Positions 11,585-23,624 of a stretch of DNA of 64,000 nt are shown in pieces (positions within the stretch are counted from its first letter, which is position 1; each line of letters begins with the position of its first letter). The translations under genes were made by a program, and so were the position numbers. Source of the stretch: Neodiprion pinetum. Lineage: Eukaryota > Arthropoda > Insecta > Hymenoptera > Diprionidae. The stretch covers positions 23,884,238 through 23,948,237 of the forward strand of contig NC_060236.1 of the NCBI RefSeq assembly GCF_021155775.2, in the 5' to 3' direction. The notes below the pieces were generated by a model, which did not search any database, had not been told where the DNA came from, and was given only the letters and a program-made list of their open reading frames with translations.

Positions 11585-12518
11585 CGTGGGTTTGAGGCGT
11601 CGTATTCTCTTCGACAAATTTGTACCCATATTCTGTGTATTCTGTGTATTTCGTCTCTATTGAAAATCGCAATAATGTGGTTTTTTACTGACGTTGTCGA
11701 ATGGCATGGAAGATTTTGTCCTAGACTGTTTCTACCCCAGTTGGGGCGTGTCAAAAATTTCAAAAAAAATCGGGTGATCAGTTTTAGGTGCCTACTTGAT
11801 ATTCCGACAGTTTACATCACGAAATTTTCAATCATTTAATTAGTGGAAATGGTTAAACAATTAAACATTTCCGAGATACCAATAAGTGAAAAAGTCAGGA
11901 TGGATGAAATGGAAGGTTAAAAAAAACCACCCTAACCTTCCATGGAAAAGTGAATGGAAATGGAAATCCATGGAAATAATTATATACAAAACAAAATTAT
12001 AAACAAAATCAGAAATGGTGAAGATCTGACGATGATCGGGTTTCCACGTGGTTCTCCACACGTATAATTGAGTGAAGTTGATCGTCACAGTGTAAAATCC
12101 TGTGAAAAATATTTTTCACGGTGTTACGCGTGACTTTGACGCATCGGTATACCTACTTCGTATGACAAGATTTGGTCCTTCGATATTTCGTATACTTGCA
12201 GAGTCTCCACGTTCGACATTAAAAGAACATCTATTTACCGATAACTCAGATCTTACGTTCACAGCTAATGCTCGAAGCAGTCCCTTCACCCTATATCAGA
12301 GCAACGCAGAGCGGTGCATTTGAAGCGATAAATTTAATCGATCGGTGAAAAAGACGGGAGTCTGAACGTCCCTTTGTCTTGCCGGAAGTGCATTTGAGAG
12401 TTAAAACATCAAAGAGACAGTCTTTGATCGACCAGGGACAATATTTCAGTTGCGAATCACGAGGCATTAACGTGCCGAACCTTTTATCCGTTCTAACTTT
12501 AGCCTCGTGTCATTCGGG
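11585..12518. other. Non-coding sequence with a short hairpin
   Basis: No gene seen. A perfect 11 bp inverted repeat, ATGGAAGGTTA at 11909-11919 and TAACCTTCCAT at 11933-11943, encloses a 13 bp A/C-rich loop. It is followed by repeated atggaaat words. The stem is short for a microRNA precursor and is probably chance or a decayed repeat. Confidence 0.4.
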
Positions 12519-12542
12519 CGTGTGTGTGTGTGCGTGTGTGTG
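12519..12542 (+). repeat. (GT)n microsatellite
   Basis: A TG/GT run with one internal C (tgtgcgtgtg). Simple repeat with no associated gene. Confidence 0.85.
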
Positions 12543-12715
12543 ACATTCACGTGTTACGTACATCGGGGTGTGTATTCATATTATATACATTAAACGCGAA
12601 GCAGCATATAGATTGTGGGTGTAAGTGAATACACGGGCAGGGTTAAGCCGTTAGGCATTGTAACGCGTTGAGGAAGATCCCCGGTTTCGGAGATCGATTA
12701 TTGCATGTATACATA

Positions 12716-12718
<3 letters not shown>

Positions 12719-12754
<36 letters not shown>
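12719..12754 (+). repeat. (CT)n microsatellite
   Basis: A perfect CT run of 36 bp. It inflates an antisense frame with alternating Arg-Glu, which I do not count as a gene. Confidence 0.9.
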
Positions 12755-12756
<2 letters not shown>

Positions 12757-14238
12757 CCCCTTTTGAGCACCGTGATTAATTTCAAAGCTAACCGAATTTT
12801 CACGCACCCCACTTCTCTGCGTTTATCACACTGACGAATTTCACGTGTAGATGTGTCGTCTACACACTCCGCTTTCAAAGCGTCGACTACGCGTAAGGTT
12901 GTACGTGATATGCACGTACGTATTTTAGACACCGCAGACACTATAACGGAAAATAAGCAGCTGGCAGCGGTTTTGAACACGCGATGATCAGCTGGAGGAC
13001 AAGATTGACTCCTAACATCACTCTATTCAGCTGCGGAGCTGGCATGACTTGGCATCGCGTGCTGAACTTGTACCTCGTAATGTGTACCTTCTGCTTAATC
13101 GTTCAGAGGCTAAACCAGCACCTAGACTAACTCCTAATCATACAATTACCGCGTGCGAGAGACGGAGATAGATAGACGGACGGGTGGATTGTTATTCTTA
13201 TCCACAACAATGTCGGACAAGATGCGAAGCAATTAGAGGGATAGAAAGCGAAGGATGATGTCGAGTTGACGTGACATTTTCTTTTTTTTTTTTTCTCTCA
13301 TGGAAACATACCACTCTCAAGTGTGTTCATCGGTCAGATTCGTGCTTCGAATCATTCAGAGGTTAAAATTATTCAACATCAATCGTTAAAAGGTATTTTG
13401 GAGGCGCTCGAAGATTTCTGGAGATAGAAAGAAAGTAATCGAAAATATGTTGAAATTGTTCCGATATCATTTATAATTTTGATTCAAAGAATATTTGATC
13501 GAAAACTCAAACGTCGCTAATACTGGGTTACATCTGAACACGATTGTTTAATTTAGTGCAGTGTTCAGCTTCAAGCTAATTTTCAAGAGATCCGAGACTG
13601 ATTTACATCATAAGAATACTCATTATCAAACCTCAACGGTAGTCGCAAATTGAGTTTTCGATGCTTGATCGATAAAAATTTACAGAACACAATCGATCGA
13701 GCAATAATAAAATTGCACGAGATAAAAATGAAATGACACCAAGTACCAAAGTAATCTTTGGACTGCGGTTACTTTTCCTCTTGGAAAACAAGGTTTGTGC
13801 TCCTGGTCTAGTATCGTAAAGATTTTGGGGATCGAATTGTCGATAATATATAGTCTCTGTTACTGTGATTTTTTTGTGGAAAAAGTTTTGAGAGTTGAAA
13901 CGATGCTTAAGACAATGTCTTGGAATCCCGAATCCTGGGATTCCGCGTCCGCCTTCAACTTGAGTGAATAAACGGTAAATCGTTGGGAGAAGGTTGTTCG
14001 GTAAAAAGAGCCCCGCCATTTGAAACGCACCCCTTTAAGCATCGCGATCCAGCAATTGCCTCTGATCCGTACGAGCATAGTCGTTAAGTGGAGCAATATC
14101 GAGACTCATCAGTGCAGCGCGGATGCCACTTGATGAGGATACCATGAGGGGGCTTCTTCCCCGAGGTACAACCTCTCCACGTCGTCTCGGTCTGATTGAT
14201 CGGCGGCAACAGTTGGCGTTCGAGGGACGAGAATCCGG
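12755..14238. other. Non-coding sequence
   Basis: Mixed AT-rich DNA. A minus-strand frame starting at 14019 with MAGLFLPNNLLPTIY runs 128 codons to 13633. It has no recognisable domain, a weak start context and no supporting splice or poly(A) pattern, so I leave it unannotated. Confidence 0.35.
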
Positions 14239-14262
14239 AGACAAGAGACAAGAGACAAGAGG
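14239..14262 (+). repeat. GAGACAA short tandem repeat
   Basis: Three copies of the 7 bp unit gagacaa are followed by decayed gagagttgagagttgg. A second small repeat, cttcgagg twice then ctccgagg, lies about 95 bp downstream near 14353-14375. Confidence 0.75.
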
Positions 14263-15592
14263 CGAGAGTTGAGAGTTGGAAGCAAAACGGCGCCTCAAAG
14301 ACGGCTCGGTATCATCCTGGACCGTGATGGTATTCAGAATACACGAAGCGAGCTTCGAGGCTTCGAGGCTCCGAGGACTGATCAAATTTACGACGCAAGT
14401 TTAGTCTGCGACGGATGATTGAAAAGTGAGTTGAAACGAGCAAAGGATAAAGAAAAAAGAACACGCAATCGCCAGATGACGAAGCTGGTAGTTAAAGTGC
14501 ATAATAAAGTCGGTAATTATGATGCTCACCACCCGAGGTAATTTGTGATACCGGATTTTACAGCTCTTAAGATTATCCGTGACATATTTCAGTAACAACG
14601 ACATTACATAATCTCCGTTCGATGCCACAAGTACCTCATTCTCGTTTTCAATGACCTAGACTTACATATGCTTCAACTATGAACACTGAGATACCGCATT
14701 CGTGGATTTTATTAACGGGTGTAATTTACGGGACTTTCTATTGAATGTTATCACCTTAAAGATTTGGTTTCGGATCAAGAGTTGAAGTTTATTGGTGCTT
14801 GATAAGAGCGGAGCACAATCAGCGGTCAAAATACTTCAAAGCTACATGTAACGGTCTATTACTATCGGGCATCGTTAAAATTAACATTTGAACTTCACGA
14901 CGTTCGATAAAACTGTACACCAAAATATATCACCGTTAAAATCCATGAACGTTTTCCGTGGTTCTGAGCCTGAAGCTCGTCGAGGTTCGTACGTTTCCAA
15001 AGTTTTCCCCAAAAATTTTTCGCAGAACGGGCAAAAACTTTGCAGATGACCAATTAAAGTAAATCGGACCGATCGCGATGGCTGCGTCGATTTGCCTCAG
15101 ACTTTGATTCTTTGACTTGGAACAGCAATTAGCAGCAAAGACGATGGAGGAGAAAGTTGCGTAGGTACTGCGGAGTGTCTAAACGGATTGAAAAAGTTTG
15201 GAGAAGATCGGAGATGAAGAGACTGTTCTTTTAGCGTTCAAACGAGAACTGAACTACTCTGTACAGGTTGCCTCCACTTTGAGCCAATAATCACGGTTTC
15301 GCAGTTGCATGGCACGGACTGTACTCGTTGCAATCTGATATTCTTCTTGATGTGTACAGAAGTGGCACTGCAAGTCGCGTGTAGGCCATATCGTTAGAGT
15401 CAAAGTTGAACGAACGCGGGAAATAAGTGGTCTGAAAGTGCAGCCTGCGTTGAATCGGGTCATTCTAACGTCAGAAACGCTTCTCGAAATAAGTTGAAAA
15501 TTTTCTAAACGAGAGAAGATGAAAAAAAAAAATTAAATAAAAAATCTTGCAAATGAACGAGTGCGTTTGTCTTGAATTTTGTGTTGTCAGGA
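14263..15592. other. AT-rich non-coding sequence
   Basis: No gene, repeat or structured element was recognised here. Confidence 0.45.
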
Positions 15593-15632
15593 CTGAAATA
15601 AATCTGAAATAAATCTGAAATAAATCTGAAAT
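15593..15632 (+). repeat. 11 bp tandem repeat
   Basis: The unit ctgaaataaat is repeated three times perfectly, then a partial fourth copy decays into ctgaaattag. It is a small minisatellite. Confidence 0.9.
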
Positions 15633-16796
15633 TAGTCTGCTCTTAATCCCGACTGCGCTGACGTTTCAAAGAAGTCTAGAATAATGTTGGACATCTCGCA
15701 GAAGTTCTTATGACATCTTGACGAAGTGTGGATATATTTCAGGCGAAAGTTATACGCATAAGTAATAGCGTGCAAGAGAGATCGTGACCTTACGATGTTC
15801 CGACATCGTCGTAACATTAGAATTCACATTCACATTCACCGTAAAATTAAATGTAATCACGTCTGCTAAGTATTTTAGAAACATGTAAACAACGCGATGG
15901 TTTTCGGTCGGTTCTAGGATCGTTTAAAAGATACCTTAAAACAGCAGCAAGAGATCAACACGATGTTTTTTCATCTTGTAAGAAGGATTTCTCGACTTAT
16001 CTTTGAAATGTTTTCCATTCCTGGTAAAACAAGAATACTCGTTCCTTAGTGAAACAGGAATTTTGTCGCATGGATACTTGTTGTTCATCAATTGTAAATC
16101 AATGGAAGTGAGTGATATGACGATACTGAAAAAAATCTATGGTCACATGCGTATAAGATTGAACTCGGATCCGTGACTCCGTTTTTAGTTGTATGCAAAA
16201 AGTTCCGCCGGATCAAATAGCGATGACCAAAACAGTTTATAAATTGACTCTTCAAACAGGGGACCTGAAAAGTTTTCGTTAACGTAATTCTCCAGAGTGT
16301 TGAACATATTTCTCAAGGGGCGTGTTATGAGAAGATTTCATGTTCCTCATAAAATTCATTTCATAAACATTGTTCAGCATAGCTTGAACATCTTCCCGCC
16401 ACCCTCCAAGTGTTACAAAGACTTGAAAAGAACTTCGCGACTTTTATTCCACCCAACCCCATCGTCACTTGGAAAGCGCTTTGAATGACATTTCGTTACA
16501 TCATATAACACAATGAAACTAATTCGCTAATTTATTTATTCATTTACGGTTTGCCCCTTATAGTATAAAAATTAAATGCGAGCAGTGTGGCACACGGCTC
16601 ATAAAGGTACAAAGAAAAGGTAACATAAAGAGAAAAGATAACATAGCACACAAATGTACATTAACTGAAAGAAGAATATTGAAAAACGACTAGAGCGTTA
16701 CTCGAAACAAATTAAACTGGCTACGTAATATCTTGTACCCAGAGATGGTATGGCTAAATAGGTCCAACCATCTCGCACGACTTTTGGCCAACTCAC
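15633..16796. other. AT-rich non-coding sequence
   Basis: No gene is recognised. A short imperfect 18 bp direct repeat lies near 16612-16646 (gaaaaggtaacata followed by gaaaagataacata). Confidence 0.45.
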
Positions 16797-16800
16797 TTAA

Positions 16801-17028
16801 GGTAAGTGTACCAGTTATTGACACCTTCAGATCCAATTATCTTACCTTATATTTTCTAAAATTACAAATTGACGGCACCAGTTGTGAATTTCTCGATAAC
16901 TAAAACCAATCGCCAGAGGATTAGACGTTACAAATTTGTTTTTTGGTTATTTCAGAACCGAGGATCAAACGGATACAAGCAAAAAAAGGTCAATAATTGG
17001 AACACGGTCAACAACTGGGACACTCACC
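16801..17028. mobile_element. MITE with TTAA target duplications (piggyBac-type)
   Basis: A 228 bp segment is bounded by TTAA at 16797-16800 and TTAA at 17029-17032. Its ends are inverted repeats. The left end reads GGTAAGTGTACCAGTTATTG, and the right end reads on the other strand GGTGAGTGTCCCAGTTGTTG, about 20 matches in 24. The right end also carries an internal direct repeat (gtcaataattggaaca, then ggtcaacaactgggaca). TTAA duplication is the hallmark of piggyBac-type transposition, though the classical piggyBac terminus CCCTAG is not present. No transposase is encoded. A frame starting inside it and running to 17139 after a TTATTTCAG acceptor-like motif is probably incidental. Confidence 0.8.
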
Positions 17029-17032
17029 TTAA

Positions 17033-17807
17033 CAACGCGTCTCTTTAGGAGGAATCGAAACAAAAAATTGTTGGTAGTTATCCCTGAAAATGCATTCCAA
17101 AAGTGTCCACCATCTCGTGGCGATCTATCCGAATGTTAAACACCTTAAATAATGTATCAACATCGTGGTAAGTTCCGTACGAAGCGAGGGAACAGATATT
17201 TCGATTTGGAGTGATTCTCCAAAGCCAGAGGTCTACTCAATCTGAATTCCATCTGCCCGGAGAACTTGTGCAGCTGAACTCTTTTAAGTAACATTGAATG
17301 AGATTCGTAATAGGAAGACCAGATAGTACTTAGATAGAAGAACGGACAGAACTTTACAGTAAAGTATTGCTTTTTTACAGCATTGTTCTCAACAAAATGC
17401 ACGCGTGACTCGAAGGTTCGTCCATCATCGAAAATCATTCCGAGATCCTTCATGGCAGATAACCGACCTAACGAATAAGAGATAAATTAGCTTTGCACTG
17501 AAGGAGTGTGCCAATTTAAAAAGAAAGAAGCTTATACTGATTCGTCAAATTTTTTGCTCTCCATGTATCATTACCGACAGAGCACCTGACAGTGGATCAA
17601 TAATGTGCATATATACATAGTTTCCAGTTACAGTGACAAGGTGTTTTGAGTGTGACTGCGAGGTGGCGAGATATAGACGGAAAGCTAGACAACGAGATTG
17701 GTATTATTATAAGCGAGAGCGTGAGTATATCTATTTTTACACGCCTGTTGGTTGCGGCAAATGTGTGTCCCTGTTTATTCCTACCTCCGTCTCTTTTTCC
17801 CTTTCGA

Positions 17808-17811
<4 letters not shown>
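17033..17811. other. Non-coding sequence
   Basis: No gene seen. A minus-strand frame of 98 codons at 17157-17453 begins MKDLGMIFDDGRTF. Its wording resembles retrotransposon reverse-transcriptase text, but it is far too short and decayed to assign. Confidence 0.35.

Positions 17812-17842
<31 letters not shown>
17812..17842 (+). repeat. (CT)n microsatellite
   Basis: A CT run with flanking pyrimidine-rich sequence. Long frames on both strands across it (about 100 codons) are produced by the repeat and are not genes. Confidence 0.9.
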
Positions 17843-17845
<3 letters not shown>

Positions 17846-20800
17846 CTTTCTCTCTGTGACCGAATGCTCGTTTTCCTTGCATTTTTTGTCCCACCCTGCG
17901 TATGGTTTGCATTTATTTGGGCCCACGTGTCACTGTAAGACACTGCAGTGATAACCCCCAACCGATGATGGACGTCGGCGCGTCAGACCCACTGGGTGGT
18001 AATTACATAAAAATTTTAACTGCTTTCTACAAACGAGAAGGAGAAACGGATCATGAGAGAAAAATAAAAACCAGTTTGGGTGTAGCTAAACATTTTTCCC
18101 AATACAAAACTGATTTTCATCCCGTTTTGGGACAGTTTCTGCACATTGATTAAAGTTTCAGAAGCCTTTTTTTTTATATTTTCACCCTCGTACCAGTTTT
18201 CGATTGCTATTTGGAATGGTGTAGTTTACTGTATAAGCTTCTGGTGAGAGATTTAAGTTACTACTGAACAATATCATAAATAAGCGATTTATTTTTAAAG
18301 AATTAGCCCCGTATCTTTTTGTTCTCTCACTACATGTGATTATACGAAATCTACAAACAAGTTAGAGCATCAAGAGGTCGTTGGATATTTTATAATCTGC
18401 TTCCTATTCAATAAATTTTTCAATATTTACACACGACGGAATAATTTTCCTTGAATTTTATCGACTAAGAATGGAGGATTTCGATTCAAAAATGATTATA
18501 ATCTCGATTTAAGCCGCGAGTGTAATTTTCTAAACAGATAGTTACAATTTTTATTCGATCAACTAACCATAAGCGTTAAGGAATAAACGGCAGGAGAATT
18601 CTACGCGTAGAGATCGAGAGTCGAGATAATTTATCACAGTCCTATTAAAAATTAAAAAAACACGCAAGAGAAGATTTGTACGAGGAAGAGACCAAAGAAT
18701 ATCATAAATACTCGAAGAATCCAAAACGGTAACGGAGAGTAAGATAAAACAAAAAAATGTCACAGGGTATAATGTATTTATGGAAATTTACTTGCTGTTA
18801 ACCGTTAGATATCTGTGTAGTTATAGAATTACGAACATATAATTCAGAAAAACGTTTCTCCTCTCTTCTACACGTTTGTAAATAATAATAAAATGAAAAT
18901 TTGAACATTTTTTCAACCTCCCGGAAGGTCGTTTAACCAATTTATGCTGAGACTTTACACTTGCGCGTCGTACTGCAGCATTTTAACATTGAGAAACAAG
19001 ATATCTGGAATATAACTAAAGGACAAATAATGTTCAGGCTGCTTTTCTAGCGATGACACAGTTGACGAGTTATCCCAACATTTTCGTAGTCTACGAAAAA
19101 TAATAAATCCCCAGGCTAAACTGAATCCAATAAAAATTTCTCACAGCCATTAATGTAAAATATCACACTAACTATATGAAATTTCTGGTACTAATATGTC
19201 ATTGAAAACATATAGAGTGAAATACGTAACACGGTGTTTATTGGAAAATGTATTATGAAAATTCTTTTATCAGATTTCGCAGAAACAAAGAAGACAGAAT
19301 TAAAATCCGCGAAATATAGTGACAAGTTTTTACGAGAAATTTTGATTTTTCGTGAGCGTCTGCGCAGAGCAAAGCGGCGAATCCATCTTTTCACCGGGCA
19401 CGATCACTGTCAGACACTCTCCTGGGCCGGGAAATAAAGTGGCCGTATCTTTGAAGATGGTCTTTGAATTCCTGCCAGAGAGTTACAAATCGTCGCGGTC
19501 CGTTTACCGCGTATGCTGAGCGAGGAGAGGAATTGTTTGTTTTTTCGCTTTTTGTTCATCCTCCCTCCCCCTTTCCTCTCGATCCGAGAGTCGCGCAAAA
19601 TCCGAGTAACGTGGCAATTTATCGCCAAGCGCCAAGAAGCGAGATCGCGCACGACGGAAATAAGGGTGAGAGAATTTTAGGAGAAAAGGGGACAGAGGGA
19701 TGACATTCTTTACAATCCGTAACTCTATTTTTCACATTCCGTATAGTCAATTCAAAATTGACAAAATGATAGTTCAACGTATAATAGACATATTGACAAA
19801 ATTCTATTACAACCATATTTTTTTGTCGAAATATATTCAATTGAAATTAAATAAACTCTAAATTAAATTTGATTTATCATTTGTTTAGAAGAAACAGGTC
19901 GAACTTCCTTCGATTTTTCTGAGGTTATACAATTATAGTTAAGCCTCGGACACGTATTAGAACATTTTTTTTTGGAAAATCTAGACGACTGTCGATGCGT
20001 AACGATCTTAGATTTCAATAATTCACGTACTCGCCTATTTACGCATAAACCTTGACGAGTAGATTGTAACCACGATTGTACTATAATTTACAAAAAGTGT
20101 TGAGTGTTCGAATGTCGGTGAATTCAAATACGGTTAAAAGTGTGTCGTGTGGTACGTATTAATTTTTTATCGCAAAAAAATAATTGGATATATATTTTTG
20201 AAGGTTCAAAATATATAATCACGATTCACACTTCAAATGATATTATATGATGTATAATAGACATGGAAAATGCTTTTCGATATTTGTCATAATCGGCTGA
20301 GTAATATTTTCATTTTTTTTTTTCCCATATTCCTCTTAATGGAAAAAGGTGTCGTATCTATCTAAAATACGACCTTTTGCCTTTATATTTTCAAACGCTT
20401 AAATTTGATTCAATTATACGTTTTGATCATTTTCAGAGCGAATGATGAAAAAAAAAAAAATGTACGTCAATTGCCGCTAAAATCACATTTTCGGTGTAAA
20501 AGACATTATGCCGTTAGATCCCCGATATGTTATATACGAATATGTACAGGCATATTATTCGATATTGCAGGTCGAGTTGAGCGAATTATGACCGGTTGAC
20601 AGACTCGATTGACGTATTACGTACGTACGAGTAAACGGCAGGTCGATTATCGCTCTACTAAACCGCGTCATGTACGCCGGAGTAGCCGGAATCACTCCAA
20701 GCTGTTATGGCCTAGAGGTGAACGAAACGAGTTGAAAACCCTCGAGCTTCCGATTTGATGATTTATCACGATTGTAATTATCTTTTCATCGAACTATACT

Positions 20801-21773
20801 GTCGATCTGAAAAAAAGTGTATAAATTATCAGGATGAAATAAATAAATGACTGAGGAAAAGACACTTCGTTTATGAGATGAAATACTGAGATTCCATAGA
20901 AATGTTGACACTTTCAAATCGCACACTGTGATTAGAAATTTTCAATACTTAATCGGTGCACGAAAAAGACGTAATATAATAAAAGCGACGAAACGTTTCC
21001 CGTCCTTCGAAACAAAAGGATACTTGATTGAAAAAAATTTCAAGTACACATGCGAATATAGTCAGAATTATAACATTTGAACGTGCTTGATGGTATTTAA
21101 ATTGAGGCTGACAAATGTTAGTCTTGCCCCACCCCGCCAAAGAAAAAAAAAAACAAAAAACATAAACGAAACAGACCTCCGACAAGAACAAATAATAAAC
21201 TTTTACCTGGGTAACTCCGTATCCAACCATCCGATACATTTTCTTCCCAACAGTGTAGGTATGTCAATGTTAAGTGCAGGAAAATCCTCGAGTATCTCGG
21301 TTATGTTTATTTTTGTAATTTATACACTTTTAAAATAGCTGCGAGATTATCGTGCAACGGTTATGGAACGATGGTATGCGTGCGAGTTGCAAAGTGTGAT
21401 ATCGCGTAAATCAAAATTTAAGTACCAATCGGAAGGCTGCAGGTGTTCTGTACTCAAGAGGAACTGTACTCACCGAAGCGTGCGGTCACCGAGTACCAAG
21501 CAATCCGAATGAATCCATCCCGCTGATTAAGAGCCGATCTAAACGTCCGTCAGCTTAATTTACACGGTTGTTTTAAGGTTATGGAAAGCGCTCCTGGCGG
21601 CGAAATAATCCTGACTTAGCAGCTTATGGCATATCGGCTTATAAAAGTTGAAGAGACCAGAGCGCGTGATGTTGGGAAAAAATATTAGATGTGTTCTTGG
21701 ATTTTTTTGTCGTAATTACACGAATAAATAGTCTCATTTTTCATACACGTGAAAGTCGTTCAAATGTGAATTC
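17843..21773. other. AT-rich gene-free stretch
   Basis: Nearly 4 kb with no recognisable gene. There are many A/T homopolymers and only short frames. A modest GC-richer patch lies at about 19350-19700, with overlapping frames on both strands and no motif. Confidence 0.45.
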
Positions 21774-21789
21774 TAACCTAACCTAACCC
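21774..21789 (+). repeat. Short interstitial telomere-like motif
   Basis: The run taacctaacctaaccc contains three CCTAA-type units, the complement of the TTAGG telomere repeat of most insects. At this length it is a motif or a seed of repair-inserted repeat, not a telomere. Confidence 0.6.
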
Positions 21790-23179
21790 AACTGGATATT
21801 GATCGTCAAACAATTGGGGGAACATTAACGATACGCCAAACTACTTGCCCTGTGATTTTGATGGTTTAGGATTTTTTACTCCTTCAAAGCCGATCTTTTT
21901 TTCATTACGAAGCGTCTCGTTGCGACATCAGTGTGGCGCTTTGTAAGAATTCGAAGACTATACTTTCTCAAGTGAAGTAGCTTCTGGTCACGAAACTTTT
22001 CGATCGATTTGAGTTTGTATTCTTCTGTTCGGCTTCTTTTTGGATCGATAAAAATCATAGAAATATACGCCGGTCAGACTTGAGAAGTTAGGAGAGGAAA
22101 AAATATTCTATAAACATTCTAATACGTTGAACCAAGAAGTTTCTTGATTAATAAAATGAAAAAATCGAGTATCAAGCGCATCCGGAAGTCATAAAACCGA
22201 CCGCTTTAACGTGAAAGAAGAAAATAAGACTTGCCACGAAATACTAGTCGTGAAATTTTCACCGTTTTCTATACCTGCCAGCAAGATACTTGATTTACAT
22301 AATAATTTCTACCAAGCTCACATTCAATTTCGATCTATTTCAAGCATAGTAAAAAAATTTCAAACGGTTGTTCTCAGGTCACCGAAAATACTACTAATCC
22401 GGCTGATCTGTGTTCGAAACTTCACAGAAAATCATGTGTCATGAATTAGTTTTTTAGAGCCATCAAAATTTACAGTATGCGATTGAAAAGAAAAAAAAAA
22501 AAAAATGGATACACGCATCCTATGGTGATCAGTTTCCATGAATAAATATCAAAAAAGCGTCAATTTATTCTTTTCCCAAAAATTCAATTCCACTCACTCA
22601 AATAAATACCTTTACTTAACCACGCAGTATCTCCACATTTTCGTAGTCAGATATCCGCGTCTTGAAACTTACTCAGTAAATTCTTCCGTGAGTTATGATT
22701 TTTCGAGTAAAATGATGTATTTTCCGATACTTCGTTGCTTTATGAAATTTGTTTTATCATACTTGAAACGTCATTTCACTGAAGATGATTAGTTTGCCTA
22801 AAAATATACCATACAAAGAGTATCCCCAAAATTTTTTCAAATCCTTCGAATCGAAATCTCCGTCTCTCCACGCAATGATTTCCGACGTGCGGTCCCCAGT
22901 GATCCCGATGCGACTGCACCCAGCGTCACACACACGCTGCTTTGAGAGCAAGGGTTAAGTCCGAGTCATCCGTCAAGTCGACTCGACCGTTCGTTCAATT
23001 GCGAAAACTGGCGTCGAGCACATGTGATCGGAGCAAAAAACGAAAGTACCCCCAAGTGAAAAAAAACTAGCAAGAACGAGGCTAGTAGTAGGAGAGGTCG
23101 AATCACCATCGATCAATGCACTCGATAGTGTGCGGCCACGCGAGTTCCGTCCGGTTGGTCCACCTATAGCATGAATACA

Positions 23180-23182
<3 letters not shown>
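21790..23182. other. Non-coding sequence
   Basis: AT-rich DNA with no gene signal, turning GC-richer at about 22850-23160 just before the long TA run. Confidence 0.45.

Positions 23183-23261
<79 letters not shown>
23183..23261. repeat. 79 bp (AT)n microsatellite
   Basis: A perfect AT/TA alternation over about 79 bp, the longest simple repeat in the window. It is self-complementary and can extrude as a cruciform. The alternating Ile-Tyr frames across it are artefacts. Confidence 0.95.
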
Positions 23262-23262
<1 letters not shown>

Positions 23263-23624
23263 GCTACCGGGTTGTACAGACACAGAAGAGAACGTTGCGG
23301 TAGGTGGTCCAATAAATATTCCCGGGCGCAGTTTTCAATTAACGAAACGACACGGGGCTCGGAGCGCCACTGGTGGTCCTTGCAACAGCGGCGTAGGACT
23401 TATACTTGCGCCAGATCGCAGGGCCCCAGAAGAGAGTCCCAAGATCCTCCGTTCGGCTTGTCCCCGGGTTTTATTTGTTCCTGGTCGTCGTCGTGGGGGG
23501 AGAGCGGCGGGGGGGTTCGAAGCTGCCTCCGCGGGTCCCGGTCTCATTAAGCAATTAACTCTATCGTACATCGATCTCGGCTGATCAGCCGCTCCGGTAC
23601 GGTTAGGGTTTGCTCTCTCTCCTC
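23262..23624. other. GC-rich, CpG-rich island
   Basis: This is the most GC-rich few hundred bases nearby, abruptly following the TA run. It contains G-rich stretches (cgtggggggagagcggcggg near 23490) and Gly/Arg-rich frames on both strands. These overlapping frames look compositional. A promoter-proximal or regulatory island is possible. Confidence 0.35.

Noticed and set aside
13633..14019. Minus-strand ATG frame of 128 codons
   Set aside because: Weak start context, no recognisable domain, and overlapping frames in another register.
16936..17139. Frame following a TTATTTCAG acceptor-like motif
   Set aside because: Most of it lies within the TTAA-flanked MITE, so an exon of a host gene is unlikely.
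17157..17453. Minus-strand frame with MKDLGMIFDDGRTF, reminiscent of reverse-transcriptase text
   Set aside because: Only a short phrase is suggestive; no catalytic motif (YxDD) or longer homology can be seen.
23171..23312. Ile-Tyr repeat proteins on both strands
   Set aside because: Pure translation of the AT microsatellite.
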